The notes under the pieces: generated by a model
Seen by the model: the letters and a program-made list of their open reading frames with translations, nothing else
Told to the model about the DNA's origin: nothing
The model's database searches: none
Made by a program: the position numbers and the translations under genes
In this document: positions 45,901 through 54,651 of the stretch, piece by piece
Layout of the letters: each line of letters begins with the position of its first letter
Numbering within the stretch: position 1 is the stretch's first letter
Assembly (NCBI RefSeq): GCF_011604685.1
Contig: NZ_CP050063.1
Location: 3,184,501-3,248,500, forward strand
Direction: 5' to 3'
DNA from: Spirosoma aureum
GTDB lineage: Bacteria; Bacteroidota; Bacteroidia; Cytophagales; Spirosomataceae
Length of the DNA stretch: 64,000 bases

Positions 45901-46246
45901 CTTCCTTTATGCCGAGCGCCGTTACGATTACCTCGCCTAATTGTTTGGTGTCGCTTTTGAGTTTAACATCAATAGCCGTTCGTGTGCCGATGGGTTCCTC
46001 GACAGTTTCCATACCCACTGCCGAAAAGATTAACGCATTGCCCGAAGTTGGAACATTTATGCTGTATTCACCTTTAGCATCCGTGACTGTACCGATTGTT
46101 GTTCCTTTGACGACAATCGTGGCGCCCGCAAACGGAATGCTCCCTTCATCGACAACAACAGTGCCGCTTATTTTTCGGCCCTGTGCCCATACATAAGCAC
46201 AACTAGAGCATGCCATGAGCAAGCTCAGCAGTAGTAGTTTTTTCAT
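42959..46246 (-). CDS. SusC/RagA-family TonB-dependent outer-membrane transporter
   Basis: 1095 residues. A signal peptide is followed by a carboxypeptidase-like regulatory domain (GTVVVDEGSIPFAGATIVVKG, first part near 28), then the plug with the SusC signature GVITRNGGDPGAGAYIQIRG (near 150) and a long barrel, ending in a strand and aromatic residue (LLFSLKITY). It imports oligosaccharides bound by SusD, energised by TonB. A good promoter lies 38-68 nt upstream. Confidence 0.95.
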   Translation of the reverse strand: MKKLLLLSLLMACSSCAYVWAQGRKISGTVVVDEGSIPFAGATIVVKGTTIGTVTDAKGEYSINVPTSGNALIFSAVGMETVEEPIGTRTAIDVKLKSDTKQLGEVIVTALGIKEERDKFASSVSTVDGKNISKSGETSLLTGLSGKASGVVITRNGGDPGAGAYIQIRGQNTINGNAQPLFIVDGIPVSNSSDNNGTAAGNGIVQQSRINDINPEDIESMEVLKGASAAALWGTRAANGVIVITTKKGKDTKGKVNITFKSTVSFDEVNKNHKLQTTYGQGSDGIFQQGSRNTFGDLIADRKGGDDAFITDPNAAGYQGFVTFPDGTKRYAIAAGTAASPHGGKNSRQTYDHTKDVFQTGHFTDNSINFSGGNARSNFLLSYSNLNQDGVVQKFSTYQRNTARINVASQFTEWLRASANVGYTKSYSTRVQQGDNLDGIILGGFRTPGDFDNSYFTGIYTNKAGQTFNNAHVSYRNPLGVDQNTIYANPVWNINNNRNTTDVDRITGTAELGITPTSWLSITGRTGIDNFIDKRLERFARNSGSYGTGLLSKNWITEKQFNTDVFANATKTFNENFGGSLLVGVNYNSRLKEYVSDQITNFIVPNAPDILTNALNSNSAISNYTSLIRTYAYYAQAEVQAYNMLFLTLTGRNESASTFGSKTNSTFFFPSAALAWQFTKLKALETSSLLSFGKLRVTWGQVGIQPQPYQNFTTFSPAAYTDAFAGGLKSASALYGGGYVRSTTAGNDFLRPERKTETEIGVDLRFLNNRINFSATAYDNSTDDVILSLNVPNETGYTVRNVNAAKLSNKGLEFEAGADLITLGDFKWNLSANFSLNRNKVISLAGAAAQTLPDSYQQNASLIEGQPFGVFYSTDFLKDESGKYKLDANGFPQGGTGNEIIGDPNPKWRGGLGSTFSYKGLSLSVLFDRVAGNDFYNGTRGALYSFGVHADQGGTAVAPAGGIKDVNGKVIAAGTSFQGQIKDFGAGPVALNQAWYQGRGTSFNSASYKQFIEDGSSTRLREITMTYSLRSEGFRRFTHLSNVDFSLTGRNLLLWTNYTGTDPEVNITGAGLSRGQDWFTNPNTRSLLFSLKITY

Positions 46247-46283
46247 GAAGTTCTATGGTTAAGAAAACGCAATGTTTACTGTG

Positions 46284-46314
46284 CAAAAGTAGATTTTATT
46301 CGCTTATCTCAAAA
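46284..46314 (-). promoter_or_regulatory. susC promoter
   Basis: On the minus strand TTTTG (-33), an 18-nt spacer and TACTTTTG (-7) match the Bacteroidota consensus TTTG-N(about 19)-TAnnTTTG. It lies 38 nt upstream of the susC ATG. Confidence 0.7.
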
Positions 46315-46822
46315 TATTGTTCCTTATTTTAATCTGAATTAAAAATATTATTCTACGTATGCAAGATTATAGGAAATAAATTATATTTTAATTTTATTTT
46401 AATGACGCTTTTATAACGTCTATTATACCTAGGAAGTAATCCTTTTTCTGTATCAGGTATGCTACTCTGAGTAATAGGTAGGTAATTTCCTTACTAATAT
46501 TTCTTCTGCATGCGGGTGTTAATTGATTTATAAAACAGAATACTAAGTTGGTTTCTATGAAAATAATGCCATTCAGTGATGATGTATCCGGAGTTTATTA
46601 GCCCCACTTCATGCCGATAGAAAAATAAATTTATAAGTATTTTTTGCAGTAAAATCCTCAGATTCGATTTGACCGATTGCTCTTACAGGATTCAGGAGAA
46701 TAGTTAGATTTGTCTATTAGCCTGAAAAGCGGTCGATGTGGTGATGTAATGAACAGGCAGGAGTCCTATATTAAAATAGTACAGTAACTTGCTTTGGATT
46801 GTGTTCATTAACCATCAATAGC
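46315..46822. other. AT-rich divergent region between susC and the GH20 gene
   Basis: About 500 bp of AT-rich sequence with no open frame. It must carry the GH20 promoter and possibly binding sites for a PUL regulator, although no sensor or sigma/anti-sigma gene is present here. Confidence 0.5.
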
Positions 46823-48703
46823 ATGAAAATACGTACAGCTGGTCTTCTGTTTTTATTCCTATCAATTACATTCGCGAATGCCCAGCAACCCATTCATCTT
46901 ATTCCACAACCTGTTGATATACAGGTACAACGGGGCAGTTTTTCCATTACAAAATCGGCTTCTATAAGTTATAATAAACCTCAGGCTCAGGCTGTTGCCG
47001 ACATGACGGCACAAAAACTGAATATGCCGACAGGATTTGGAATAAGAGCACAAGCGGGCAAAAAAGGGGCTATTCGGTTCGATTTGAATGACACCCCAGA
47101 TTCGAAGCTCGGTAAAGAAGGGTATACACTCGATGCATCTTCGAAAGGAATTATCATAACGGCCAATGAGCCAGCCGGGCTGTTTTATGGTATGCAGTCA
47201 CTTCTCCAGTTATTGCCCAAAGAGATTGAAAGCAAGACCGCAACCACTGCAACCTGGACCATACCGGCTGTTCGTATCACCGATTATCCACGATTTGCCT
47301 GGCGGGGAATTATGCTGGATGTGAGCCGTCACTTCTTTTCAAAGGAAGACGTCAAAAAGTACATCGATCAATTGGCCAGGCTGAAATACAATACGTTTCA
47401 CTGGCACCTGACCGATGATAACGGCTGGCGAATCGAGATAAAATCGTTGCCAAAACTTACCGAAGTGGGTGCCTGGCGGGTACAACGGGCAGGTCATTTT
47501 GGGAATCGACTCGATCCAAAACCTGGTGAAACGGCATCTTATGGCGGATTTTACACACAAGAGGATATCAAAGAAATTATCAAATTTGCACAGGACCGTA
47601 ACGTTACGATAGTTCCCGAAATCGATGTTCCCGGCCATAGCATGGCCGCTTTGGCCGCTTATCCGGAATTGAGTTGCACCAAAGCGACTGTCAGCGTAAA
47701 CCCTGGAACCGCCTTTTCGGAGTGGTACGGCAACGGCACATTCAAGATGCTGGTCGAGAACACACTGAACCCATCGGATGAGAAAGTCTATGAATTTCTC
47801 GACAAGGTTTTTACCGAAGTTGCCGCGCTTTTCCCGAATCCATACATTCACGTTGGTGGTGATGAGTGCTACAAAGGATATTGGGCGCAGGACCCTGGCT
47901 GTCAGGCTTTAATGAAGCAGTTGAATATTCGGCATGTCGAGGATTTACAGGGCTATTTTATGAACCGTGTCGAGAAAATTCTAAAGGCAAAGGGTAAAAA
48001 ATTGCTTGGTTGGGACGAAATCCTGGAGGGTGGTATTTCGCCGGAAGCAACGGTCATGAGCTGGCGGGGTGTTAAAGGGGGCATCGAAGCCGCGCACATG
48101 GGCCACGATGTTGTGATGACACCAACCACGTTTGCGTATATCGACTACCAGCAGAGTGATATTGATCCACCGATCTACGCTAGCCTGCGAACAAAGAAAA
48201 GCTATAGTTTCGAGCCGGTTCCGGATGGTGTAGATGCGAAACACATTCTGGGTGGTCAGGCAAACCTATGGACTGAGCAGGTTCCTAATCTTCGCTATGC
48301 CGAGTATATGAGCTACCCGCGTAGCTGGGCGCTGGCCGATGTATACTGGTCGCCAAAAGAGATAAAAAACTGGGAGACATTTGTGCCCCGGATGGAAACG
48401 CATTTTGATCGGGCCGATGTAGCACAGATCAATTATTCGCGTGCCGTTTATGACGCCATCATTAAGACAAGCCTGAAGAACGGTAAACTGGTGCTGGAAC
48501 TGGATAGCGAAGTACCCAACCTCGATATTTTTTACAGCATCGACGATACCATGCCGGATGCGTTTTCAACGAAATATAGCCAGCCCGTCGAGCTACCCGA
48601 TGGCCCTATCACGCTTCGAGTGATCACTTATCGGGCAGGAAAGCCAATCGGACATTTGATTATCCTTTCGCGGGATGCCTTGCAGAAGCGAGCTGGGCGT
48701 TAA
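46823..48703 (+). CDS. Beta-N-acetylhexosaminidase (GH20)
   Basis: 626 residues from the ATG at 46823; eight more codons reach a TTG at 46799 but are outside the signal peptide (KIRTAGLLFLFLS, cut near ANAQQ). The catalytic domain has RGIMLDVSRHFFSKEDVKKY near 158, FHWHLTDDNGWRIEIK near 190, VPEIDVPGHSMAA near 268 and the catalytic Asp-Glu pair HVGGDECYKG near 344. A C-terminal GH20-type domain ends the protein. It releases terminal GlcNAc or GalNAc, which ties it to susCD and the PIG-L deacetylase. Confidence 0.95.
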   Translation: MKIRTAGLLFLFLSITFANAQQPIHLIPQPVDIQVQRGSFSITKSASISYNKPQAQAVADMTAQKLNMPTGFGIRAQAGKKGAIRFDLNDTPDSKLGKEGYTLDASSKGIIITANEPAGLFYGMQSLLQLLPKEIESKTATTATWTIPAVRITDYPRFAWRGIMLDVSRHFFSKEDVKKYIDQLARLKYNTFHWHLTDDNGWRIEIKSLPKLTEVGAWRVQRAGHFGNRLDPKPGETASYGGFYTQEDIKEIIKFAQDRNVTIVPEIDVPGHSMAALAAYPELSCTKATVSVNPGTAFSEWYGNGTFKMLVENTLNPSDEKVYEFLDKVFTEVAALFPNPYIHVGGDECYKGYWAQDPGCQALMKQLNIRHVEDLQGYFMNRVEKILKAKGKKLLGWDEILEGGISPEATVMSWRGVKGGIEAAHMGHDVVMTPTTFAYIDYQQSDIDPPIYASLRTKKSYSFEPVPDGVDAKHILGGQANLWTEQVPNLRYAEYMSYPRSWALADVYWSPKEIKNWETFVPRMETHFDRADVAQINYSRAVYDAIIKTSLKNGKLVLELDSEVPNLDIFYSIDDTMPDAFSTKYSQPVELPDGPITLRVITYRAGKPIGHLIILSRDALQKRAGR

Positions 48704-48714
48704 ATCGATGCATC

Positions 48715-48748
48715 GTGAGCCAACGTATGTATAAGCACGTTGGCTCAC
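48715..48748 (+). terminator. Terminator after the GH20 gene
   Basis: Perfect 12-nt arms GTGAGCCAACGT and ACGTTGGCTCAC around a 10-nt loop, 12 bp after the stop codon. Confidence 0.75.
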
Positions 48749-48956
48749 CGCTTATTGGTGAAGCTCAGTACGCCTATTGCTGTATGTGAGCATCCGGAAA
48801 TCGTTTCGGGTATTCCTGAAAATTAATGTAATTGATCCAGTGAAGTAAAATAATGCCTGATAATCAGTTGATTATGTGATATTTTGGCTATTTTCTATTG
48901 GCTAAATATGGTAGTACAAAGCCAAATAATTTTGTAAACTTGTGAAAAATACAGCG

Positions 48957-49478
48957 ATGGAAAGCACACAAATCGATATACAAAGCCGACTGCTGGCTGA
49001 TTGTCAGGAATTCCTTGAGGTCACGGATAAGCTTTCAGAAGACCAGTTTAAGTGGCAGGTCGATGGTAAATGGTCGGTGGCAGAGGTAATGCAGCATTTG
49101 TATTTATCGGCCCGGCCAGTAGCTCGATTAATGACCGGACCACGGGAAGTATTCAGCCAATGGGGGCAGGCAGAAATGCCATCCAGATCGTACGAAACAA
49201 TTGCCGCTATCTATCAGAAAGCGCTAACACTACGGCGACAGGCACCCCCGTCCATGTCTCCCCGGCCCGAAGATATGCAGGTTGAGAAATCTGTAATCAT
49301 CGATCGATTTTCTGGCATTTATCAGGCATTGACTGAAGCCACCAATGGCTGGTCAGACGATGATCTCGATTTGTTGCTGATACCGCACCCATTACTTGGT
49401 TACCTGACTGTTCGGGAGATGCTGTTCTTCACCAGCACCCATACGCAACACCATCTACGATTATTACCGAAGCTGTAA
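48957..49478 (+). CDS. DinB-family protein
   Basis: 173 residues from the ATG at 48957 (an upstream GTG exists at 48942). A TAATTTTG -7 box at 48927-48934 would start transcription close to the GTG, which favours the ATG. The four-helix DinB fold has the metal-site histidines in EVMQHLYLS near 51 and in STHTQHHLRLL near the C-terminus. Cytoplasmic, unlike the other two DinB proteins in the window. Confidence 0.87.
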   Translation: MESTQIDIQSRLLADCQEFLEVTDKLSEDQFKWQVDGKWSVAEVMQHLYLSARPVARLMTGPREVFSQWGQAEMPSRSYETIAAIYQKALTLRRQAPPSMSPRPEDMQVEKSVIIDRFSGIYQALTEATNGWSDDDLDLLLIPHPLLGYLTVREMLFFTSTHTQHHLRLLPKL

Positions 49479-49483
49479 GGATC

Positions 49484-50179
49484 TTACCGGGCCAGCCGGA
49501 GTCCACGATTACCGACCTGACCAAAATAATAATTGACGCCAAATTTTAGTCGGCCGCCCTTACCACGCCCAACAGTAGGGTCGAACTTGTTATAATAGTT
49601 TCCTTCATAACTGACCTCGGCCCCTAACCGGTGCAGAATCCAGAACATAACGCCTAGCTCAAGGCCGACGCTGGTATAGGTAGCTTTCGTTCCAGCCGGA
49701 ATATTTTCCGAAAATTCGCGTCCACCATTCAAACTGGCTCCAATAAAACTGCTTATCCGGGTTCGAAAGGGGTAATATCGGACAAACAGACCTGCCTGAC
49801 GAGCATGGTATTTATTGCCAACGAGCCGGTCATAGTCATAGCGCAAACCACCCACAAAACCCGGCTGAAAGAAGTACCCTAAACGAGCGTTGATATCGGT
49901 GTAGACCTTACCGCTAGTGGCACCAAAGCCGACCCCACCGCCTACAAAAACATTTCCCGGCTGGAACCAGCTCAGTTGATTGTTTTGCATGTAATTGCGG
50001 GATTTTTCAATTTCTTCGTCTAGCTTATCTTCTACCTGACTGGCTTTTTGCCGGGCATCCTGCCGGGTTTTTTCATCAATAAGCGGCTTCGAACGGCCTG
50101 TCGAATCGGCATTATTCTGAGCATGGGCAGCTAACGACAGGCAAGTTAGCAACGCTGCGGTTGTTAGTAAATTTTTCAT
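49484..50179 (-). CDS. Outer-membrane beta-barrel protein
   Basis: 231 residues with a signal peptide (cut near AHAQN). A short coiled, charged linker (residues 40-65) leads into a small barrel of alternating strands (FVGGGVGFGATSGK, YFFQPGFVGGLRYDYDRLV and others), ending LKFGVNYYFGQ. Typical of 8-stranded OmpW/OmpA-like porin-family proteins of Bacteroidota. No OmpA peptidoglycan domain. Confidence 0.85.
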   Translation of the reverse strand: MKNLLTTAALLTCLSLAAHAQNNADSTGRSKPLIDEKTRQDARQKASQVEDKLDEEIEKSRNYMQNNQLSWFQPGNVFVGGGVGFGATSGKVYTDINARLGYFFQPGFVGGLRYDYDRLVGNKYHARQAGLFVRYYPFRTRISSFIGASLNGGREFSENIPAGTKATYTSVGLELGVMFWILHRLGAEVSYEGNYYNKFDPTVGRGKGGRLKFGVNYYFGQVGNRGLRLAR

Positions 50180-50277
50180 CGTCGTTGAGTTAATACACGT
50201 TGTTTATAGAACGTTGACTTAGTAAACTGTAAACAGGAAATAAGGTTTGTTTGATTTAAGGCGCTTTCCTGGTAGGG

Positions 50278-50347
50278 CTTTTGCCTAGAGCCGTGCCACG
50301 GTTACTACTGATGCGCAAACAAACCATGACACGGCTCTAGGCAAAAG
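50278..50347. repeat. Palindromic repeat, copy 2
   Basis: Arms 50278-50300 and 50325-50347 pair over about 23 nt with two C-A/G-U positions. The inner stem GCCGTGCCACG and loop GTTACTACTGATGC match copy 1 at 29969, while the outer arms differ in sequence but remain complementary. Confidence 0.7.
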
Positions 50348-50370
50348 TATTTCTTGGGTATATACAATAA

Positions 50371-50404
50371 AAAAAGCTCCCTTGCGTAAACAAGGGAGCT
50401 TTTT
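50371..50404. terminator. Terminator after serC
   Basis: Perfect arms AAAAAGCTCCCTTG and CAAGGGAGCTTTTT around CGTAAA. It ends the serine operon on the minus strand. Confidence 0.88.
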
Positions 50405-50429
50405 CTGGGAAAGAGACAAAAACAGAAAT

Positions 50430-51506
50430 TTATTTCTGCAACTGATTAATGAGCGTATCTACCTGCTCAATCGACACAGCCGGGAAATTGGCTATCCGAA
50501 TTTGTGACTCTTTGAATTTCCCATATCCCGTTCCGACGACCATGCCAGCCTGTTTTACATTTGAAATGACATCGGCAGATGGCTTCTGGGTTGTGGCTAC
50601 AATAACCGTTTGCGACCGATGCCGGTCCTGTTTAACAAACGGTGAATAAGCATCCGAAGCATCCAGAAATTTATAGAGCATTCGGGCCTTTTCTTCGGTT
50701 TGTTTGCGGATGGTATCGATGCCGATTTTATTGAAATCTTCGGCTATTTTCCCCAGCAAATAGATGAACAGTACATTCGGTGTCGCGGGTGTTTCAAATG
50801 TTTTATAATGGCTCCAGAGTGTTGGCAGCGTGTTGTGCGCACCAACCGTGAGATTCTCATATTTCTGGAGACGTTCTGCTTTGTCCAGGCAGGCCTGGCT
50901 GGCGATCCACACACCCAGACCAGCAGGCATACCGAACGCTTTTTGTACCGAGAAAAAGGCAGAGTCGATCACACTGAAGTCCAGATCAGGATACGGAGCC
51001 GACGAAACCATATCGACAACCACCAATTTCTTCGAATACTTGCGCTTCAGTTTATGAATATCTCCGGTGCGCATCTGTACCCCCGACGATGTTTCGTTAT
51101 GCGTCAGACAAATCAGTTCGGCGTATTCAGGCACCTCAACATCGGCATAATCAAATCCTTCGCCAAATGGCTTTTCGTGCAAATGAGCGAACTTATGCAG
51201 CGAATTTGCGTAATCGTAAAATTTCCGGGAAAACGAACCATTGACGAGGTGAAAGCTCTCGTGTTCAACGCAGTTAAACAAAACGCGTTCCCAAACTTCG
51301 GAGGCCGATCCGGTAAAGAAAATACCGTGCGTGTCAGGAATAGTCAACAGCGTGCGCAACTGTTGGTCGGTGAACTTATAGATGTCCCGAAATTTTTGGC
51401 TTCGGTGCGAAATCGATCCAATCTGCTCATCCATTGCGGTTTGCAAATGCTGATAAAGCGTTGGGTATAACTCGGCCGGACCGGGAGTAAAGTACGTTTG
51501 TTTCAT
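50430..51506 (-). CDS. serC: Class V aminotransferase, probable phosphoserine aminotransferase
   Basis: 358 residues from the ATG at 51506 (the frame continues to 51575 without family support). The fold-type I PLP site is present: Lys in FFSVQKAFGMPAGLGVW near 213, with ETSSGVQMRTG near 162 and VVDMVSSAPYPDLDF near 190 (Asp binding the ring nitrogen). The N-terminus TPGPAELYP is like the small-subunit/phosphoserine group. The SerB-SerA fusion lies just upstream in the same operon, which supports a SerC role. Confidence 0.87.
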   Translation of the reverse strand: MKQTYFTPGPAELYPTLYQHLQTAMDEQIGSISHRSQKFRDIYKFTDQQLRTLLTIPDTHGIFFTGSASEVWERVLFNCVEHESFHLVNGSFSRKFYDYANSLHKFAHLHEKPFGEGFDYADVEVPEYAELICLTHNETSSGVQMRTGDIHKLKRKYSKKLVVVDMVSSAPYPDLDFSVIDSAFFSVQKAFGMPAGLGVWIASQACLDKAERLQKYENLTVGAHNTLPTLWSHYKTFETPATPNVLFIYLLGKIAEDFNKIGIDTIRKQTEEKARMLYKFLDASDAYSPFVKQDRHRSQTVIVATTQKPSADVISNVKQAGMVVGTGYGKFKESQIRIANFPAVSIEQVDTLINQLQK

Positions 51507-51513
51507 TCTCAAC

Positions 51514-51599
51514 AGAGTGAATGAGCAAACGAGTGAACGAGTAAATAAATGGGCAACCGACGTTAACCCGCTCATTCACTCATTCACTCATTCGCTCTT
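51514..51599. repeat. Long low-complexity hairpin between the serine genes
   Basis: The left half (AGAGTGAATGAG...GAGTGAACGAG) and the right half (CTCATTCACTCATT...CGCTCTT) form an imperfect inverted repeat of about 33 nt per arm. It resembles the hairpins at 2567 and 25249. Confidence 0.65.
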
Positions 51600-53503
51600 T
51601 AATAGAGCAGCCGGAATTTAATGGTCTGGTCGATTTGCTTCAATTCTTCGACCACTTCGTCAGCGTATTCTTTGGCAACATCGGTAATTACATAGCCGAT
51701 CAGCTCATTAGTTTTGAGGTATTGACCATGAATATTGATGTGGTACTTGGCAAAAATGTTGTTCATTTGGGCCAGAATGCCGGGTACGTTGGCATGAATG
51801 TGCAGGAGCCGGTGCGAACCCTTCAGTAGAGGCAGTTGAAGCTCTGGGAAGTTGACGCTGCCGTAGGTGCTGCCATTATTGATGTATTCGAGCAACTTAC
51901 CCGGAACGAAGTTGCCAATATTCTCCTGTGCTTCTTCGGTACTGCCGCCAATGTGGGGAGTCAGAATGACATTGGGCTGGTTACGCAACGCATTGATAAA
52001 CTCTTCGTTATTGGTTTTCGGCTCATGCGGGAACACATCGACTCCAACACCAGCAACTTTTCCCCGTTCGATGGCATCGACCAGCGCCGGAATATCGACG
52101 ATATGCCCACGTGACAGATTCAGGAAGATAACCCCGTTTTTCATTAACCCGAATTCGCGGTAGCTAATCAGATTTTTGTTCTCTTTCCGGCCGTCGGTAT
52201 GCAGCGAAATAATGTCGGCAATAGCCAGCAATTCATCCAGTGATTTGCACTTGCGGGCATTACCAAGGGCAAGTTTGTCGACGACATCGTAGAAGTACAC
52301 TTCCATGCCCAGCGCTTCGGCCACCACAGAAAGCTGGGTGCCGATGTTGCCGTAACCAACAAGTCCCAGTTTTTTACCCCGTACTTCAAAGCTGTTCTTG
52401 GCTGATTTGTCCCATACACCCTTATGCATCGAATTGCTCTTGGGTACGATGTTTCGGATGAGCATAATGATCTCACCGATAGCCAGTTCAACGACGGAGC
52501 GGGTGTTGCTGTAAGGAGCATTGAAAACGGCGATACCGCGGTCGGTGCAGGCGGTCAGGTCAATCTGGTTGGTGCCGATACAGAACGCACCAATCGTCAT
52601 GAGTTTATTCGCATTTTCCAGCACGCGCTGCGTCACCATAGTTTTGGAGCGAATCCCCAGAATCGATACATCGCGAATGGCCTCGATCAACTCATCTTCA
52701 TCAAGAGCCCCTTTTCGGATTTCGACGTTAAAGCCTTCCTGTTCGAACAGCTTCACCGCCACTGGATGCACATTTTCAAGCAGCAGAACCTTAATCCGGC
52801 TTTTTGGGTATGACTGGCTACGACTCAAGTGATTATGGTAGAGAAATTCGTCGAGAGAAGGCGCAATGTGATCGGCTTTCGCGACCACGCTCGGCCGCAA
52901 CACATTTTCCGTGAAGGCGTAGAATCGATTGGCCAGCCCGGCTGCCCGGATTTCATAATCGGTATACCCATCGCCAATAACGTAAACTTCACCGTCGAGG
53001 TTTAGATTCCGGATCACCTGCGATTTTCCTCCATTGGCCGACAGTGGATTGGCGCGGTCAAAACCAACGATACTGCCCGTTTCATCGAACACGAATGTAT
53101 TGGCAAATACATTATCTGGCAGCACGCCCAATGACGTAACAATAGGAACGATAAACTCCCTGAACCCATTTGACACAACATAAATAGTTTCGGCGTTTTC
53201 GCTAAGAAACTGTTTGTTGCGCTGAAACGAATCAGAAATTTTGCCCATCAGCGTTTCAATCAGGGCAGGAAGATGGTCGCGGTGTGCTTTCAGCAGGTTC
53301 AGTCGGAGTTCCAGCGATTCGGTGAATGAAATTTCACCCGACATACCCCGATCGGTAATGGCTTTGATCTGATCCAGAACATCGTCGCGGTCAGGGCGGC
53401 CAATGAGCGAAATCTCGCCCAGCACGTCCAGGGCTTCAACTTTCGTAAAGGTGCTGTCGAAATCAATAATGTAATACGTCTGTTCGATTGGTTTGGTGAG
53501 CAT
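51599..53503 (-). CDS. serA: Fused phosphoserine phosphatase / 3-phosphoglycerate dehydrogenase
   Basis: 634 residues. The N-terminal HAD domain (1-215) has the nucleophile motif DFDSTFT near residue 14, SNG near 111 and GDGYTD near 174, as in SerB. A D-3-phosphoglycerate dehydrogenase follows (about 235-560) with the NAD site GYGNIGTQLS near 386, LSRGHIVD near 461, and the catalytic His in TPHIGGSTEEAQ near 511. A C-terminal ACT domain (about 560-634) suggests serine feedback. Together with SerC downstream the operon completes the serine pathway. Confidence 0.93.
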   Translation of the reverse strand: MLTKPIEQTYYIIDFDSTFTKVEALDVLGEISLIGRPDRDDVLDQIKAITDRGMSGEISFTESLELRLNLLKAHRDHLPALIETLMGKISDSFQRNKQFLSENAETIYVVSNGFREFIVPIVTSLGVLPDNVFANTFVFDETGSIVGFDRANPLSANGGKSQVIRNLNLDGEVYVIGDGYTDYEIRAAGLANRFYAFTENVLRPSVVAKADHIAPSLDEFLYHNHLSRSQSYPKSRIKVLLLENVHPVAVKLFEQEGFNVEIRKGALDEDELIEAIRDVSILGIRSKTMVTQRVLENANKLMTIGAFCIGTNQIDLTACTDRGIAVFNAPYSNTRSVVELAIGEIIMLIRNIVPKSNSMHKGVWDKSAKNSFEVRGKKLGLVGYGNIGTQLSVVAEALGMEVYFYDVVDKLALGNARKCKSLDELLAIADIISLHTDGRKENKNLISYREFGLMKNGVIFLNLSRGHIVDIPALVDAIERGKVAGVGVDVFPHEPKTNNEEFINALRNQPNVILTPHIGGSTEEAQENIGNFVPGKLLEYINNGSTYGSVNFPELQLPLLKGSHRLLHIHANVPGILAQMNNIFAKYHINIHGQYLKTNELIGYVITDVAKEYADEVVEELKQIDQTIKFRLLY

Positions 53504-53542
53504 GGGTGAGAAAGTCGCTATCGGAGCGACTCGTTGATCTGC

Positions 53543-54592
53543 TTATGGTTGTATCGTATTCGTTTCTGTTAAAAATTTAACCGCCCGTTCTTCCGACCAG
53601 TAGGTGCCGTTGATGCCATTCGCGAGCGATGGAAATCCACAATGACCGCCCTGTTCAGGAAACTCCATCCATACGGCGGGGAGTTCCCGCGCCAGCTCTT
53701 CCGGAAAACATTCGGGTGATAAAAATGGGTCATTTTTTGCATTGACAATCAGCGTTGGAATCGCAATGTTCGGTATAAACTGGAGCGAACTGCTTCGGGT
53801 ATAATAATCGGTTACGTCCCGAAAACCATTCTGTGGAGCCGTAAACAGGTTGTCGAACTCCCGAATCGTTCGGACTTTGCTGATAACGTCCGTTGAAAAA
53901 ACACCCGGCATGACCGCAGCTTTTTGTAACACTTTTCGTTTTAGCGTTCGATTAAACCGATAATTATAAACCAGACTATCCCATTGTTCGAGCCTGCGGG
54001 CCGAACCCATCAGATCGACAGGAACCGAAAACACAACAGCTTTCCGGATGGCCGGATGTATCGTTGCGCCTTGTTCACCGAGATATTTTAAGGTAACGTT
54101 TCCTCCTGCGCTGAAACCCATCAAACAAATTGTCTGATAGCCTTTCGAGAGGGCGTATTGTATGATGAAGTGAAGATCTCCCGTTTCTCCGATGTGGTAA
54201 AAACGCTGTTGGCGGTTCAATTCGCCACTGCACGAGCGGTAATGCCAGGCCAGACAATCGAAACCATGCTGAGTCAGATGGCGTACCATTCCGGCTAAGT
54301 ACTGACTCGTTGAGTTACCTTCCAAGCCATGGGACAGAATAACCAGACAGTTTGCAGGTTGCCGTGAGGAGACTCCAGTAGCTGACTGGGTAGACTCGCT
54401 GCCGGCGGCTGCCTGCTGGCTGTTGACTGAAAAGGCCCAGTCCATATCCAGAAAATCATCATCCGGCGTTTCGATCCGTTCGCGGTCGTAAGAAACCGTA
54501 ACCTTGCGAAATAGCGAGGGGATAATAGTTTGCAGGTGTCCGTTCCATAAACGGGCAGGTGGCTGGTAACTCGACGGCGCAATCAGCGGCAT
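53543..54592 (-). CDS. Alpha/beta hydrolase, YheT-like
   Basis: 349 residues. YheT/EMB8 features: WNGHLQTIIPSLFR near residue 17, LSHGLEGNSTSQYLAGMV near 91, the nucleophile elbow GFSAGGNVTLKYLGE near 166, and the late catalytic region PTLIVNAKNDPFLSPE near 281 with His in GGHCGFPS near 322. A 25-residue low-complexity insert of Ser, Gln and Ala lies near 55-85. The substrate is unknown. Confidence 0.9.
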   Translation of the reverse strand: MPLIAPSSYQPPARLWNGHLQTIIPSLFRKVTVSYDRERIETPDDDFLDMDWAFSVNSQQAAAGSESTQSATGVSSRQPANCLVILSHGLEGNSTSQYLAGMVRHLTQHGFDCLAWHYRSCSGELNRQQRFYHIGETGDLHFIIQYALSKGYQTICLMGFSAGGNVTLKYLGEQGATIHPAIRKAVVFSVPVDLMGSARRLEQWDSLVYNYRFNRTLKRKVLQKAAVMPGVFSTDVISKVRTIREFDNLFTAPQNGFRDVTDYYTRSSSLQFIPNIAIPTLIVNAKNDPFLSPECFPEELARELPAVWMEFPEQGGHCGFPSLANGINGTYWSEERAVKFLTETNTIQP

Positions 54593-54651
54593 TACAACAC
54601 GCGGGTGATTGAAGCCGCAAAGGTAAGGAAAACGATGACGCGTAATGCCTT

